Shown piece after piece: positions 27,535-37,013 of a stretch of 64,000 nt of DNA (positions within the stretch are counted from its first letter, which is position 1; each line of letters begins with the position of its first letter). Source of the DNA: Thermococcus sp. 21S7 (lineage in GTDB: Archaea > Methanobacteriota_B > Thermococci > Thermococcales > Thermococcaceae); NCBI RefSeq assembly GCF_012027615.1, contig NZ_SNUT01000001.1, positions 1 to 64,000 on the forward strand, read 5' to 3'. Position numbers and translations under genes: made by a program. The notes under the pieces are model-generated. The model ran no database searches. It had not been told where the DNA came from and saw nothing but the letters and a program-made list of their open reading frames with translations.

Positions 27535-29998
27535 CCTCAACACCTCCGAGGAGAAGGGAAGGACGCATGAGCCGTCTGGAAGTGTCGGGATAAGGGGAAT
27601 AGAACAGCCGTTTTATCCCCAAAAAACTCGCCATTCCTTTTTCGTCTCCCATGCCAAGAAGGAAGAGCAGCTCTTCGTCTCTTGGCAGTGGCTTCGACGA
27701 GAATATCATTACTGGATGCCGGTAAAGCATCGAACGCTCACTTGGCTCTGAATCATTGGATTTCCGTCTCTTTCCCTTCTTTCCAACGGTGAGAAAGACC
27801 CTGCAGTTGTGGCCATCGTAGCTTAAAACTGCAACATCCCATTTGTTGCCAAGAACATCCCAGACTCCATCAATACTAAGCATAAGACCATCCCAATCCA
27901 CGAAAACGCCCCCAACCTGCCCCATTAGGCCAAAGTACTCCGAGTTCGCGAGGTTTTGGATGTGAATAAGGTGTATATCCCCGGACGAGCCAATCCCCCT
28001 AAGAAGGTCGTTGAATATCTCGTTTGCGCTGTTCATTTCCCCCCCAGGGTTATCCCTTCTGAAAACGAAGTCCTCAAGGAGGAAGCGAACCCTACCGCCC
28101 TTGTCAGGACCGTACTTGGAAGTCCTCAGGAGGCGAAGGTACTTTGCATTCTCTCCTCTGTCGAGAAGTGCACTTGCAGAAACGCTGTGGGCCTTAGCGC
28201 TAACCTTCACTTCCCTATCGTTGATTTCCAGGATGTAGCCAGCTGTGGAAGTGTTTCTGAAGGACATAGCGGAATAATATTCCTTGGAACTAGCGAGAGA
28301 GCCCATGTTTGGCTTCTTTTCCTTGGAGTCAGTCTTTTTGGACAGCTGATATTTAATCCTTTCAGCGCCGTAGTACCTCACGACTCTTTTACAGAGATTC
28401 CTTGAGATACATTTTTTTGAGACATGCTTGAAAACGACTCCTCCGAAGCCAGTGTCAAAGGTGTAGAGGTGAACAGGTTCTAGCCCATGAACATCAATTT
28501 TTAGGGCCTCTTCTGTTGGGACTTTTGCATATGGATAATGATCCTTGTTGAAGTTTTGGACGTTCACTTTGGTTCTGGCCCTAGTTCTGTAAATCTTATC
28601 AAAGGTTTCAATGCCATCAAGGAGATGGTAGTAATAGTCGTGGAAGACCGTGTTGCGAACGTTTGACCTTGTACCAAGGTAGTTGAGGAAAACTAAATGG
28701 CCAGTGAAGTTCTCAAAGCCCTCAACGGTGATCCTTCCCTCGAGAAGGGCGTATATTACGGCGGAGTCGAAGGTTGCCTTGACAACGTTCGGCCAGTCAA
28801 GTCCTGTCTTTCTCGTTCGTCCAATCCTATAGCCGGACTTCTGGAGTAGCACTAAAACCTCCCTAGGGAGGTAATAGGAGTTAGCCATCAGAAGAGTCAA
28901 AAAGCCCTCAAGACTCTCAGGTGCTTCCACCATCTTTCCTGCGACAGTTACGAGGTATGTCGTTTTTGGAACTCTGTCAATCTTAGTTGGAGTAATCCTC
29001 GCCACTTTCTCCAAGCTTCCGCTCGCCTTTTGAATGTAGAGAGGAAGCACTTTAAGGCCAGAGCCAAGCCGTCCCCGGGGGATTATCTCGCCTAGCATCT
29101 CATTGACCCTTGAAATTACATCCTGTTGCAAGCTGAACAGCTCATCGAGGTCTTCCAGTGTGAGCCAGCCTATCTCATAGTGCTCAAGGAACTCCCGGAC
29201 GTTTCTGTCGTCGGCATTCTCAAGAAGAACTCGAAGAACGCTTTTCTCCTTATCCCAGCCCTCACCGTAGAGCGGAACGGAGTAGAATCGCTCGAAGATA
29301 TCTCCAGCGGGAAACGTGGCCATGTGGGTTCTTCTCAAGATTCCAGGAAAAGAGGGAAAGCCCTTGCCTTCGTAGGTGAACTTATCCAGCCCATCAACGA
29401 TGTCCAAAAGAAGGTGATACTTTTCCGCGCCTTTTTTCTCCTTTGCTCTTCTTACCTCTCCAGAAAGGGATAGGTGCTCAAAATAGGCATCCCAGAGCCT
29501 TGAATAAATTTCATTGTCGAAAGCCTTCGAGAGAACTTCCTCATAATAAGCCATAATCGCATCGCGAGAGTCCACGCTCTTTATGAGAAGCCCTGCAGGA
29601 GTTCCTTCCCTTTTGTGGGTCAGCCTTCCCCACGTCACGACGAACTCGACGTAGGGAGGCTCTATGTCAGAGGTCTTGCGAACACCCCTAAATAGGGGCT
29701 TAATTTGTAGAGAATATTTGACTCTGTCTCTTCCAGCCAGAATCCCAAGAAGCTTCTCAGCGAGTCTGTACCTTTCGATGAGGAGTTTCTCCCTGTAGTT
29801 CTCATCTCTCGTCCCCTTCGTCGGAATTCCGTTTGCGCTAAGAATTTTCCGGAATTTCCACTCATATGTTGGTGCGAAGTAAACACCTGAACTCAAGTAT
29901 TCCTTAAAAGCGTTCACGAGACTCTCTTCAAAATTGGAACTTTCAGACGTAAACACAACCCTATCCACCAACGGTGAATCACCAACGAACTTAGGCAA
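27527..29998 (-). CDS. Large protein of unknown family, partner of the helicase
   Basis: 823 residues from a TTG at 29998. It is soluble, rich in aromatic residues, and has no repeat, coiled coil or membrane segment. I recognise no catalytic motif; visible landmarks are EFVVTWGRLTHKREG (about 120), FHDYYYHLLDG (about 455), a basic KKCISRNLCKR (about 530) and VGGVFVDWDGLMLSIDGVWDVLG (about 710). The message start is unclear: the TATA-like CTTTTTATTCTTTA lies directly upstream, so a leaderless start or an internal GTG about 12-16 codons later is possible. It ends inside the ribosome binding site of the helicase gene. Size and coupling suggest a nucleic-acid-binding or effector subunit of one complex; that is inference. 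Confidence 0.65.
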   Translation of the reverse strand: MPKFVGDSPLVDRVVFTSESSNFEESLVNAFKEYLSSGVYFAPTYEWKFRKILSANGIPTKGTRDENYREKLLIERYRLAEKLLGILAGRDRVKYSLQIKPLFRGVRKTSDIEPPYVEFVVTWGRLTHKREGTPAGLLIKSVDSRDAIMAYYEEVLSKAFDNEIYSRLWDAYFEHLSLSGEVRRAKEKKGAEKYHLLLDIVDGLDKFTYEGKGFPSFPGILRRTHMATFPAGDIFERFYSVPLYGEGWDKEKSVLRVLLENADDRNVREFLEHYEIGWLTLEDLDELFSLQQDVISRVNEMLGEIIPRGRLGSGLKVLPLYIQKASGSLEKVARITPTKIDRVPKTTYLVTVAGKMVEAPESLEGFLTLLMANSYYLPREVLVLLQKSGYRIGRTRKTGLDWPNVVKATFDSAVIYALLEGRITVEGFENFTGHLVFLNYLGTRSNVRNTVFHDYYYHLLDGIETFDKIYRTRARTKVNVQNFNKDHYPYAKVPTEEALKIDVHGLEPVHLYTFDTGFGGVVFKHVSKKCISRNLCKRVVRYYGAERIKYQLSKKTDSKEKKPNMGSLASSKEYYSAMSFRNTSTAGYILEINDREVKVSAKAHSVSASALLDRGENAKYLRLLRTSKYGPDKGGRVRFLLEDFVFRRDNPGGEMNSANEIFNDLLRGIGSSGDIHLIHIQNLANSEYFGLMGQVGGVFVDWDGLMLSIDGVWDVLGNKWDVAVLSYDGHNCRVFLTVGKKGKRRKSNDSEPSERSMLYRHPVMIFSSKPLPRDEELLFLLGMGDEKGMASFLGIKRLFYSPYPDTSRRLMRPSLLLGGVEGE

Positions 29999-30028
29999 AT
30001 AAAGAATAAAAAGCTTTTGAAGAGAACC

Positions 30029-33000
30029 TTAAACCGCCTTCCAGAACGGATCCTGCTGAGCCTTCACCTTCGCCGTCATCTTGAGGGCCCTTATATCGGT
30101 CTCATCCAGCTCGTTCTTGAGCTGCTTGGCGAGGATTATGACGTCGTTCTTGCTCAGGTCAACGTAGAGCGTCTCCCCCGGGTGGATGTGTCTGCCGACC
30201 ATCGCACCCTCGATGGCTATCGCCACCGCGTCGCCCTTCTTGGCCTCCTGGACGAAGTCGTTCTTGTTCTTGATGGACTTGATGACGCCGACCTTCTGGC
30301 CGTTCTGCTTGATGAGCGCCACTCCAGGTCTTATGCGGCCCTCCACGACTTCGATGCCGACTATGGCCGGATGGCTCCTCCTGAAGACATAGCGCTCGTC
30401 CGGGTAGAGCCTTATGACGCCCGGGAAGGTGACCTTGCTGAGCAGCTCACGCTTCTTCTTCTCCTCTTCAGCTTTGACCCACTCCTCGTAGTCCTCGATG
30501 AGCTTGTAGATGATGTTGCCGGTGAATATCGGCACCCCCTTGGCCTTGGCGACCTCCGCAGCGTCATCGTTCACCTTGACGTTGAACCCGAGGACGACGC
30601 CGTATTTGGGCTCCTCGTCCTTGACGCTCAGAGCCTCCATCACGTCGGTCTTGCTGATGTTTCCAACGTCGGCCTTTCTTATCGGTATGTTCTTTTCCTG
30701 GAGTTCCTTGCTTAGTGCTTCGAGGCTTCCGAGGGTGTCGGCCTTGACTATGACGCCCACCTTGCCGGTGCTTATGACGACGCTCTGTATCTGGCCGAGT
30801 ATCTCCTCCCTGGCCTTCTCGACCTCCTCCTCGGAGCGGGCCGCTATGACCGGCGAACCAGCCAGGGCGTCCTCAAGACCGGGGGCGGCTATCTTTATAC
30901 CCGCCGCGGCGGCGACCTCGTCAACCTGGTCGAAGCGGAACCTTGGATCGCGTATCTCGTCGAGGGGCTTGGGCTTGAGCAGCGCACGGATTTTCGTCAC
31001 TATCGCCTTGTCCTTTCCTCCAACCACTATCGTGTCGTCCTTCCTCAGCGTGCCGTCGTAGATTATGACGTCTATGGTGGTTCCGAGGCCGAGCTCTTCG
31101 CGCACTTCGAGGATCGTGCCGCGCGCCGGGCCCTCGACCTCGATCTTAAGCTTCTCCTCAAGGTACTTCTGGCTGAGGCCGGCTATGAGGACGAGAAGTT
31201 CCGGAACGCCTATTCCGTACCTGGCCGAAATCGGGACTATGGCAAGCTCGCGGGTGAAGTCCTGAACGCGGTCGAAGCGGTTGGCGTTAAAACCAAGCTC
31301 GTAGAACTTGCCTATAAGCTCCCAGAGCTTTGTCTCAAGCTCCTGCTGAGCCCTCTGGTCCTGCTTCTTGATGTTAACAAGGAAGGGCTCATCTTCCTCC
31401 ACCTTCCACCCCTTAATCCTGTCGATCTTGTTGGCAGCAACTATGAACGGCGTCCTGTACCTCCGAAGTATCTCGATGCTCTCTATCGTCTGCGGCTGGA
31501 AGCCCTCGTTGATGTCGACTATCAGAACGGCCAGGTCAGCCAAGCTTCCGCCCCTCGCGCGCAGGCTCGTGAATGCCTCGTGGCCGGGTGTGTCGATGAA
31601 GAGCAGTCCAGGAAGCTTTATCTCACCCTTCCAGAGTTTGATGAGTGGCCCCGCGAGCCCCCTGACGGTCTCGATGGGAACCTCGGTCGCACCGATGTGC
31701 TGGGTTATTCCGCCCGCTTCCTTGCCGGCGACGTTGGTCCGCCTTATCCTGTCGAGGAGCGTCGTGTTGTGGACGAGTATTCCGTTGGCGACGAAGTTGT
31801 GGGTCTCGGTGGTTAGGTCGTAGACATAGCCGTCGTAGTCGAACTCCTCTATCTCCTCAACGGGGATGAAAACGAAGTTCTCGGCGAGGTTGCGAACATA
31901 GGCGACATCGCTTGAATCGAACTCCCTGTTGCGCCAGACCTCAAGGAGCTCCCTTCCAAGTTCTGTGAGCTTTCCGTCCTTTATCAGGCCGTCCTTTTCG
32001 AGGGCTTTGAGGTAGTTGTGGTCCCTGGACTTGCCCTCAAGCACCGCGAGCTTCCTTGCGAGCGTTGGGGAGCCCTTCTCGATTGCATCGAGAATCCTCA
32101 TCAGGGTCTCGTAGCTCGGCGCCTCGTTGGACTCGTACTTTGAGTAGAACGGAACGAAGGAGTTGAGCTCCGTCCTCGTGAACCCAAAGAGGAGCCTGAG
32201 GCGCTTGAGCTCCTCGAATATCGGGTAGGTTTCGCTCTTCTTGCTCCTCACTATCACCCTTTCAAGGCGCTCGGCTTTCTCCTTCACAGTAAACCCGATG
32301 AACCGCCTGAACGCCTCAAGGTTCCTCCTGCCTGAAATCACAAGGGTGGTGTATTCCGAACGGTAGAGCTTTGAAACTATGCCGAACCTGAGAAGGACGA
32401 GTGAAAGCCCCTCAAGGAACTCCTGTGAGGCGCTCGTCACTTCGATTCTGACGTCCTTGAGGCTTACGTGTCCGTCGGTGTCGAAGTATCCCCTGAGGAA
32501 CTCTGCAACGTATTCCCTCGGTGCGACGAAGAGAACGTTCGGAACCCTTATGCTCCTCGCCTTCTGCCTCTCTGGATAGTCAAAGAGGGTGCGGATGAGC
32601 CTTATCAGGGCGTTCTTTCCCTTCCTGATTTCAATCTCCCACGAGGTTTTTCTCCTCACCCTGACGAGCTCGACACCAAGGGCCTCCACTGCCTTGAGCC
32701 TCTCAAACACCTCAACGTCGTTGTTGGCTATCTTCTCCTGGCTCCCATCGCCAAACATAACGCCGGCGAAGTAGAAGAGAGCCTTCCATTCATCGTCCGT
32801 TTTCGGGAGCCTGATGTAGTGGACCGGCTTGCCCGAGCGGTGAATTCTCGGTGTGAAAGCTATTCTCTCAACTCTCTCCCAGAGGCCCTCAATGTCTTCA
32901 GCGCGGAAAACGTTGGAGCGGACTTTGTACTCCTTTTCTCCTTTGAATCTGTCCCTAATCTCATTGAGGACGTCTTCCTCAAGCTTCACTATAAGTTCTG

Positions 33001-33457
33001 GAGTCGAGAGCTTGGTTCTCACAAAGCGCTCAAAGACCCCCTTATTCTCGTTGGCGTGAAGGAACCTTGGAACTGCGACGTAGTCACCGGGTCTGAGCTC
33101 GTCGGCCCTCTTCCATCCCCTCGTCGTGAGGAAGGGATGCTCTGGAGTAACCGAAACACTGTGCCAGTTCTTCAGTCTGACCCTCACCATCTTGCTCCTG
33201 TGCCTGAGGCGCCACACGTGGGTTCCCGTACGGAGGGAAACCCTCGCGTCTCCCCCTGCGGCCGTTATCGGGAGTGAAAGCTCCCTGATTTCCTTTTCAT
33301 CGTCGTGCTCAACAACCCTCTTTCCCATCCTGAAGAGCTCTTCGAGCGTTATCCTTCCAAGGTCCGGGACGACGACGGTCTCGCTCGGGAGCAGGCACTT
33401 GCCGTGGTCAACGTGACCGAGAACCGCTATAATCGGTTGCCTAATCCTCTTGGTCAT
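30029..33457 (-). CDS. infB: Translation initiation factor aIF5B (IF-2) containing an intein
   Basis: 1,142 residues as translated. The host protein (about 598 residues after splicing) is the GTPase that joins ribosomal subunits. The G1 motif GHVDHGK is cut by the intein right after the lysine, and TTLLDRIR resumes after it. Downstream are DTPGHEAF (G3) and NKIDR (G4), then domains II, III and IV typical of archaeal IF2. ATG 33457 matches the usual MTKRIRQPI start; ATG 33463 and GTG 33466 lie in the AGGTGATG ribosome binding site. The gene shares a divergent promoter region with the membrane-protein gene. The product is functional only if the intein splices. Confidence 0.95.
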   Translation of the reverse strand: MTKRIRQPIIAVLGHVDHGKCLLPSETVVVPDLGRITLEELFRMGKRVVEHDDEKEIRELSLPITAAGGDARVSLRTGTHVWRLRHRSKMVRVRLKNWHSVSVTPEHPFLTTRGWKRADELRPGDYVAVPRFLHANENKGVFERFVRTKLSTPELIVKLEEDVLNEIRDRFKGEKEYKVRSNVFRAEDIEGLWERVERIAFTPRIHRSGKPVHYIRLPKTDDEWKALFYFAGVMFGDGSQEKIANNDVEVFERLKAVEALGVELVRVRRKTSWEIEIRKGKNALIRLIRTLFDYPERQKARSIRVPNVLFVAPREYVAEFLRGYFDTDGHVSLKDVRIEVTSASQEFLEGLSLVLLRFGIVSKLYRSEYTTLVISGRRNLEAFRRFIGFTVKEKAERLERVIVRSKKSETYPIFEELKRLRLLFGFTRTELNSFVPFYSKYESNEAPSYETLMRILDAIEKGSPTLARKLAVLEGKSRDHNYLKALEKDGLIKDGKLTELGRELLEVWRNREFDSSDVAYVRNLAENFVFIPVEEIEEFDYDGYVYDLTTETHNFVANGILVHNTTLLDRIRRTNVAGKEAGGITQHIGATEVPIETVRGLAGPLIKLWKGEIKLPGLLFIDTPGHEAFTSLRARGGSLADLAVLIVDINEGFQPQTIESIEILRRYRTPFIVAANKIDRIKGWKVEEDEPFLVNIKKQDQRAQQELETKLWELIGKFYELGFNANRFDRVQDFTRELAIVPISARYGIGVPELLVLIAGLSQKYLEEKLKIEVEGPARGTILEVREELGLGTTIDVIIYDGTLRKDDTIVVGGKDKAIVTKIRALLKPKPLDEIRDPRFRFDQVDEVAAAAGIKIAAPGLEDALAGSPVIAARSEEEVEKAREEILGQIQSVVISTGKVGVIVKADTLGSLEALSKELQEKNIPIRKADVGNISKTDVMEALSVKDEEPKYGVVLGFNVKVNDDAAEVAKAKGVPIFTGNIIYKLIEDYEEWVKAEEEKKKRELLSKVTFPGVIRLYPDERYVFRRSHPAIVGIEVVEGRIRPGVALIKQNGQKVGVIKSIKNKNDFVQEAKKGDAVAIAIEGAMVGRHIHPGETLYVDLSKNDVIILAKQLKNELDETDIRALKMTAKVKAQQDPFWKAV
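31766..33397 (-). mobile_element. Intein with LAGLIDADG homing endonuclease in the aIF5B P-loop
   Basis: 544 residues in frame, beginning with Cys (CLLPSETVV, N-terminal splicing block) and ending in HN before a host Thr (ILVHN-T), the residues needed for protein splicing. An internal GTHVWRLRH stretch fits block B. Two dodecapeptides, FAGVMFGDGS and LRGYFDTDGH, carry the two aspartates of a LAGLIDADG homing endonuclease, so both splicing and endonuclease domains look intact. Known archaeal IF2 inteins occupy the same site. Boundaries were set from the Cys codon at 33397-33395 and the Asn codon at 31768-31766. Confidence 0.93.
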
Positions 33458-33548
33458 CCCCATCACCTAAGCCTAACTCCGGGCAGGCCTTTTAAAGGGT
33501 TCGGGGCAAGAATTAAAAAGCCCCGTGGTAACCTCCAACGGTGGTGGC

Positions 33549-34421
33549 ATGATAGCGCTCGCACTTGGGGCGATTGTTGGATTCACGATGGCCGCCGCGG
33601 CAGGAAGGCTGAAGGGAAGGCTCAATGAGCTGACGATCGCGATACTCGTTCCCCTTCTCACGTACATAGTAGCGGACGGCTTTCACGGCGGCTGGACCGG
33701 CAACGTTTTCATCTCCACCCCCCTCGGCGACTTCACGCCGGATGAGATGATAGGCCTCGATACGTTTCTGGCACTCCTCCTCTCGCTTCTCTACGTCCAC
33801 ATCCGGGGGAGGCGGGCGTTGAGCATAGACGAGTTCCCGAGCTTCGCATCCTTTGCAACGGCCATGATTGGGCTCGCCATAGGACTCTCCGCGGGTTCCT
33901 GGCACGTCCTCCTGGTTCCGGGCCTCGCGGTTTATGCCCTCCTCGTCTGGCTGTCGCTGAGGAACCCGTTCACATTCCTCAACGCAGTGCCCTGCGGGGG
34001 TGAGGCGGCCGGGGTCGCCCGGGAACTGGGCTTTGAGTGCCTAACCGACCGCGAGAGTCTGGGGATCCTCAAGGTTGAGAAACACATCCTCATCGGAGGA
34101 AAGGCGATGGAGATGTTTCCGAGATGGAAGGAGGTCGCCGGATGCATCGCCCGTGTCCCCGCTTCGGGCGGGGGCTTCAGGGTTGGCGTGTACCTCCTGT
34201 ACCTGCTTCCGGTTCCAGTCGGCCTGGTGCTTGGCGAGGGACTGCTGGCGGCCGCGGTTCTGGTATCCCTGGCCTTCGTTATTCACGTTCTCTCAACTGT
34301 GCTGATGGTCAGCTCCACCAAAAAGAGGCTCCCTGAGGGATGCAGGGAGGTTACAGAGGAATACCGGCAGTTCTTCAGGAAGAACAAAAAGCGGAGCAGG
34401 TTTGATGCCGTGGTGGACTGA
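33549..34421 (+). CDS. Multi-pass membrane protein of unknown function
   Basis: 290 residues with about six or seven predicted membrane helices: three or four in the first 140 residues and a pair near 220-270. Between the two groups is a cytosolic segment of about 80 residues (VPCGGEAAGVARELGF through MEMFPRWKEVAG). The C-terminus is basic (RKNKKRSRF). I do not recognise the family. ATG 33549 has GGTGGT nearby; a GTG at 33525 lies close to the TATA-like AATTAAAAAG at 33510-33520, making the ATG more likely. The gene is inserted between infB and ndk on the opposite strand. Confidence 0.65.
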   Translation: MIALALGAIVGFTMAAAAGRLKGRLNELTIAILVPLLTYIVADGFHGGWTGNVFISTPLGDFTPDEMIGLDTFLALLLSLLYVHIRGRRALSIDEFPSFASFATAMIGLAIGLSAGSWHVLLVPGLAVYALLVWLSLRNPFTFLNAVPCGGEAAGVARELGFECLTDRESLGILKVEKHILIGGKAMEMFPRWKEVAGCIARVPASGGGFRVGVYLLYLLPVPVGLVLGEGLLAAAVLVSLAFVIHVLSTVLMVSSTKKRLPEGCREVTEEYRQFFRKNKKRSRFDAVVD

Positions 34422-34433
34422 GTCCACCCTGAA

Positions 34434-34958
34434 TCATCTCTCAAGGCAGTTCATGCTGTCGAGGTACTCCCTCTTCCCCTTTGCATGGGTGTGGTAGAAC
34501 CAGTCGGCGGCCTTGCAGTACTCAAAGATCTCCTCAGGCTTGAAGTAAAGGCTTATCTCCCTCTCGGCGCTCTCCGGGCTGTCCGAGGCATGGATTATGT
34601 TGTATATCGAGTCTCCGATGTCGAGGCCGTAGTCGCCCCTTATGCTTCCGGGCTCCGCATCCTTCGGGTCTGTGGCGCCGCACATCTTCCTGACGACGCT
34701 TATCGCGTAGCGCCCCTCGACGACCATCACGACGCTCGGGGCCTTGGTGATATAGTCGATGAGCGGCTCAAAGAAGGGCTTTCCTCTGTGCTCCTCGTAG
34801 TGCTTCTCCGCCAGCTCACGGTCGACCCATATCATCTTCATTCCAACGATTTTAAGTCCCCTCTTTTCAAACCTGGAGATTATTTCGCCCATCAGTCCGC
34901 GGACGACTGCGTCGGGCTTGAGTATAACGAGCGTCCTCTCTATCTTCCTCTCGGCCAT
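34434..34958 (-). CDS. ndk: Nucleoside diphosphate kinase
   Basis: A 174-residue NDK with the full family order: [18 protein letters not shown] (nucleotide-binding Lys), [10 protein letters not shown], the [17 protein letters not shown] loop, SIRGDYGLD, and the active site NIIHASDS, whose His carries the phosphate. It balances NTP pools in the cytosol. ATG 34958 ([12 protein letters not shown]) is preceded by GGTG; the four extra residues of an upstream start are not needed. A TATA-like CCTATTAAG in the 50-base gap from the preceding V4R gene suggests an independent promoter. Confidence 0.95.
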   Translation of the reverse strand: MAERKIERTLVILKPDAVVRGLMGEIISRFEKRGLKIVGMKMIWVDRELAEKHYEEHRGKPFFEPLIDYITKAPSVVMVVEGRYAISVVRKMCGATDPKDAEPGSIRGDYGLDIGDSIYNIIHASDSPESAEREISLYFKPEEIFEYCKAADWFYHTHAKGKREYLDSMNCLER

Positions 34959-35008
34959 TGGCAACACCAAAACTGCTTGGATTACTACTTAATAGGTTTT
35001 GCGGCCCG

Positions 35009-36193
35009 CTATTCCCTACGCTTGAAAACGAACTCACAGTAATCCGAGCCCATAGCCTGGCATTTTACCTCCTCCCCCTCCCACTGCTCCCCGGTGAACT
35101 CAGACAAGAGCTGGGCAATTTCACCGGCATAGTGGACGTGGAATGGATATGCGTGCCCAGTGCTCCTCGGAAAGAGGTTCTTGCCCCTCATGATCACTAT
35201 GCCCTCGCCGATTTCGACCAGCTCCAGCCTTCCCCCGCCACTGGACTCCGTCATAGTTGAGGAGGTCTCCAACGCCTCCCTGAGTGAGGTATGATAGTTC
35301 CGTATCGCTTTGCCTATTCCAAAGAACTCCTTCTTGCCCCAGAGGTAGAGGAAGCGCTTTCCTTCCTCGGGGCCGAGGTATTCATAGACGAACTCTATCA
35401 GCGACGCCTCGCTCTTTTCGTCTATTATTTGGACCCTAGAATTTCCAAGCCATAGATTTCCCTCTTCGTCCAGCCAGAGATCCTTCCTCATCGATTCGAG
35501 GGTTTCGTGCCTTCCCCATATGGGCTCAAGTCCCCTCTCGGTTTTAACGTATGGTATCCTCGGAACCGCTATCTTCATCGGCTGGAGGGAGCGGCGCACG
35601 GTTATGTACCCCTCCCTCACGTCGAGAACGTAGTCAAAGGGCATCAGGCCGGCGGTCAGGTCACTCCCTTCAAACACATCCTCCGAAAAGGCACCGAATG
35701 TCTGGAATCCCCTGCTCTTTATCGAGTTCACAAGTCTAACTATGGCCCTAAGGTACGTCTTGGGATTGGACTGAAGGGTGTAGAGAACGTTGAGGTCGTC
35801 TATAACAAGAAAGTCAAAATCGCCACTGACCATAGTATCTCGTATCACGGCGGATGTTATTCCAAGGTCAAGGGGATTGGAGAGCACATTAACGCCCTGA
35901 ATCCTCTCGACTCCATAGAGGTTAGAAAAGCCATCGAGTATCCTCAGCATTCCGGTTTCTACGAAGGGAGAATAGTCAATGTTGTAGTGAAGGAGTTCCT
36001 TCCTCAACACGTCAACGGACTGCCGAAACTCCACCAGCAGAACCCGGTAGCCAGCGTTAAGAACATTGGAAACAAGTTGGTGCATTAGGATAATATTGTC
36101 CCTGCAGATTGAGCCAATAAAGGCTACACTTGATCCTTCCTCAATGCCCCCTCCAAACATTTCATCCAGCCGTTCCATTCCCAACGGAATCAT
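35009..36193 (-). CDS. Degenerate RecA/KaiC-like domain plus V4R sensor domain
   Basis: 394 residues. Residues 1-225 have the order of a KaiC/RecA-like ATPase (GMERLDEMFGGGIEEGSSVAFIG, VLLVEF, FDFLVIDDLNVL), but the P-loop is lost: GSICRDNII replaces GxxGxGKT, so ATP hydrolysis is unlikely. Residues about 310-394 are a V4R (4-vinyl reductase) domain, ending in the typical CQAMGSDYCEFVF, where two cysteines could bind zinc or a small hydrophobic ligand. The middle region is a linker. The protein is probably a ligand-responsive regulator. ATG 36193 is chosen: GAGGGAAT precedes it and a good TATA box lies about 35 bases upstream. It sits between the L24e and ndk genes, which are adjacent in related genomes. 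Confidence 0.72.
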   Translation of the reverse strand: MIPLGMERLDEMFGGGIEEGSSVAFIGSICRDNIILMHQLVSNVLNAGYRVLLVEFRQSVDVLRKELLHYNIDYSPFVETGMLRILDGFSNLYGVERIQGVNVLSNPLDLGITSAVIRDTMVSGDFDFLVIDDLNVLYTLQSNPKTYLRAIVRLVNSIKSRGFQTFGAFSEDVFEGSDLTAGLMPFDYVLDVREGYITVRRSLQPMKIAVPRIPYVKTERGLEPIWGRHETLESMRKDLWLDEEGNLWLGNSRVQIIDEKSEASLIEFVYEYLGPEEGKRFLYLWGKKEFFGIGKAIRNYHTSLREALETSSTMTESSGGGRLELVEIGEGIVIMRGKNLFPRSTGHAYPFHVHYAGEIAQLLSEFTGEQWEGEEVKCQAMGSDYCEFVFKRRE

Positions 36194-36223
36194 GAGATTC
36201 CCTCGGGTTACAAGTGTATCGAA

Positions 36224-36236
36224 GGATTTATAACAA
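36224..36236 (-). promoter_or_regulatory. TATA box of the V4R gene; rest of the 36194-36510 gap
   Basis: The minus strand reads GTTATAAATCC here, a strong TATA box for the gene starting at 36193. The remainder of the 317-base gap holds no convincing gene. A pyrimidine-rich stretch on the minus strand (36485-36510) is probably the terminator of the L24e gene. Confidence 0.45.
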
Positions 36237-36510
36237 TTACGACTATTTCCCCAGACCATTGAAACGGGCTGCCTACGGGGGCAAGCTTTAACCCTTCATA
36301 TTTCCAGGTACCAAACAAAAACTAATTGGAGCGAAAAGCACCCACAGGACCGACCTCCTCTCCGGCCGGAAGGGCAAGGTTCTTGAAAGGACGCCTTACG
36401 GCGCTTTCAAAAGAAAATGTAGCGGCTCAACCATTCAACAAACGATCAAAGGAAACCAGAGTGTGCAGACACCAAAAGGGCACACAAACATTCGGAAGAA
36501 AAGAAAGAAA

Positions 36511-36717
36511 TCACTTCTTCCTCTTGGCCCTCTGAAGCCTGGCCTCCTGGAAGGCCTTGGTCCACTTGAGCTTCCTCGGGTTCCTGCCCATGAAGTAGTA
36601 CTTCTCGCACTTGCTGGAGCAGAAGAACAGGACTCTGCCGTCGTTCCTGACGTACATCTTGCCCGTTCCCGGCTCGAACTCCTTTCCGCAGTAGGAGCAG
36701 ACGTTCCACCTGGCCAT
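36511..36717 (-). CDS. rpl24e: Ribosomal protein L24e
   Basis: A 68-residue large-subunit protein. The zinc finger CSYCGKEF ... [11 protein letters not shown] is complete, and the tail is strongly basic (RLQRAKRKK). Its ATG lies five bases after the S28e stop, so they form one operon. Confidence 0.95.
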   Translation of the reverse strand: MARWNVCSYCGKEFEPGTGKMYVRNDGRVLFFCSSKCEKYYFMGRNPRKLKWTKAFQEARLQRAKRKK

Positions 36718-36722
36718 CGCGA

Positions 36723-36935
36723 TTACCTCCTGGTCCTAATCTCCCTAGCCTCACGCTCGGTCTCCCTGAGGATGACTATGTCGCCGACGCGAACCGGGCC
36801 CTTGATGTTCCTCCTGATGACCCTGCCCTTGTCGCGGCCTTCCAAAACCCTAACCTTGACCTGAGTAACGCCACCGGTGACGCCGGTTCTGGCAACGATC
36901 TCAATAACCTCAGCCGGGTATCCTTCGTCGCTCAT
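36723..36935 (-). CDS. rps28e: Ribosomal protein S28e
   Basis: A 70-residue small-subunit protein with the S28e OB-fold sequence [17 protein letters not shown] and the conserved basic end REIRTRR. GGGGTGTGAG precedes its ATG. A TATA-like GGTTTAAG in the 78-base gap after L7Ae may give it a second promoter. Confidence 0.95.
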   Translation of the reverse strand: MSDEGYPAEVIEIVARTGVTGGVTQVKVRVLEGRDKGRVIRRNIKGPVRVGDIVILRETEREAREIRTRR

Positions 36936-37013
36936 TTCTCACACCCCTTAACCTAAAAATCCCTCGCACGGATGAACTTAAACCTTTCCTACGGTGAAGG
37001 AAGGAAAAGGAGC

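Noticed and set aside
23711-30028. CRISPR-Cas locus
   Set aside because: No repeat array or cas gene is visible; only the helicase resemblance suggested it.
36260-36510. A structured RNA gene in the gap before L24e
   Set aside because: Some short inverted repeats exist, but no stable stem set or promoter fits, and I found no match to a known RNA.
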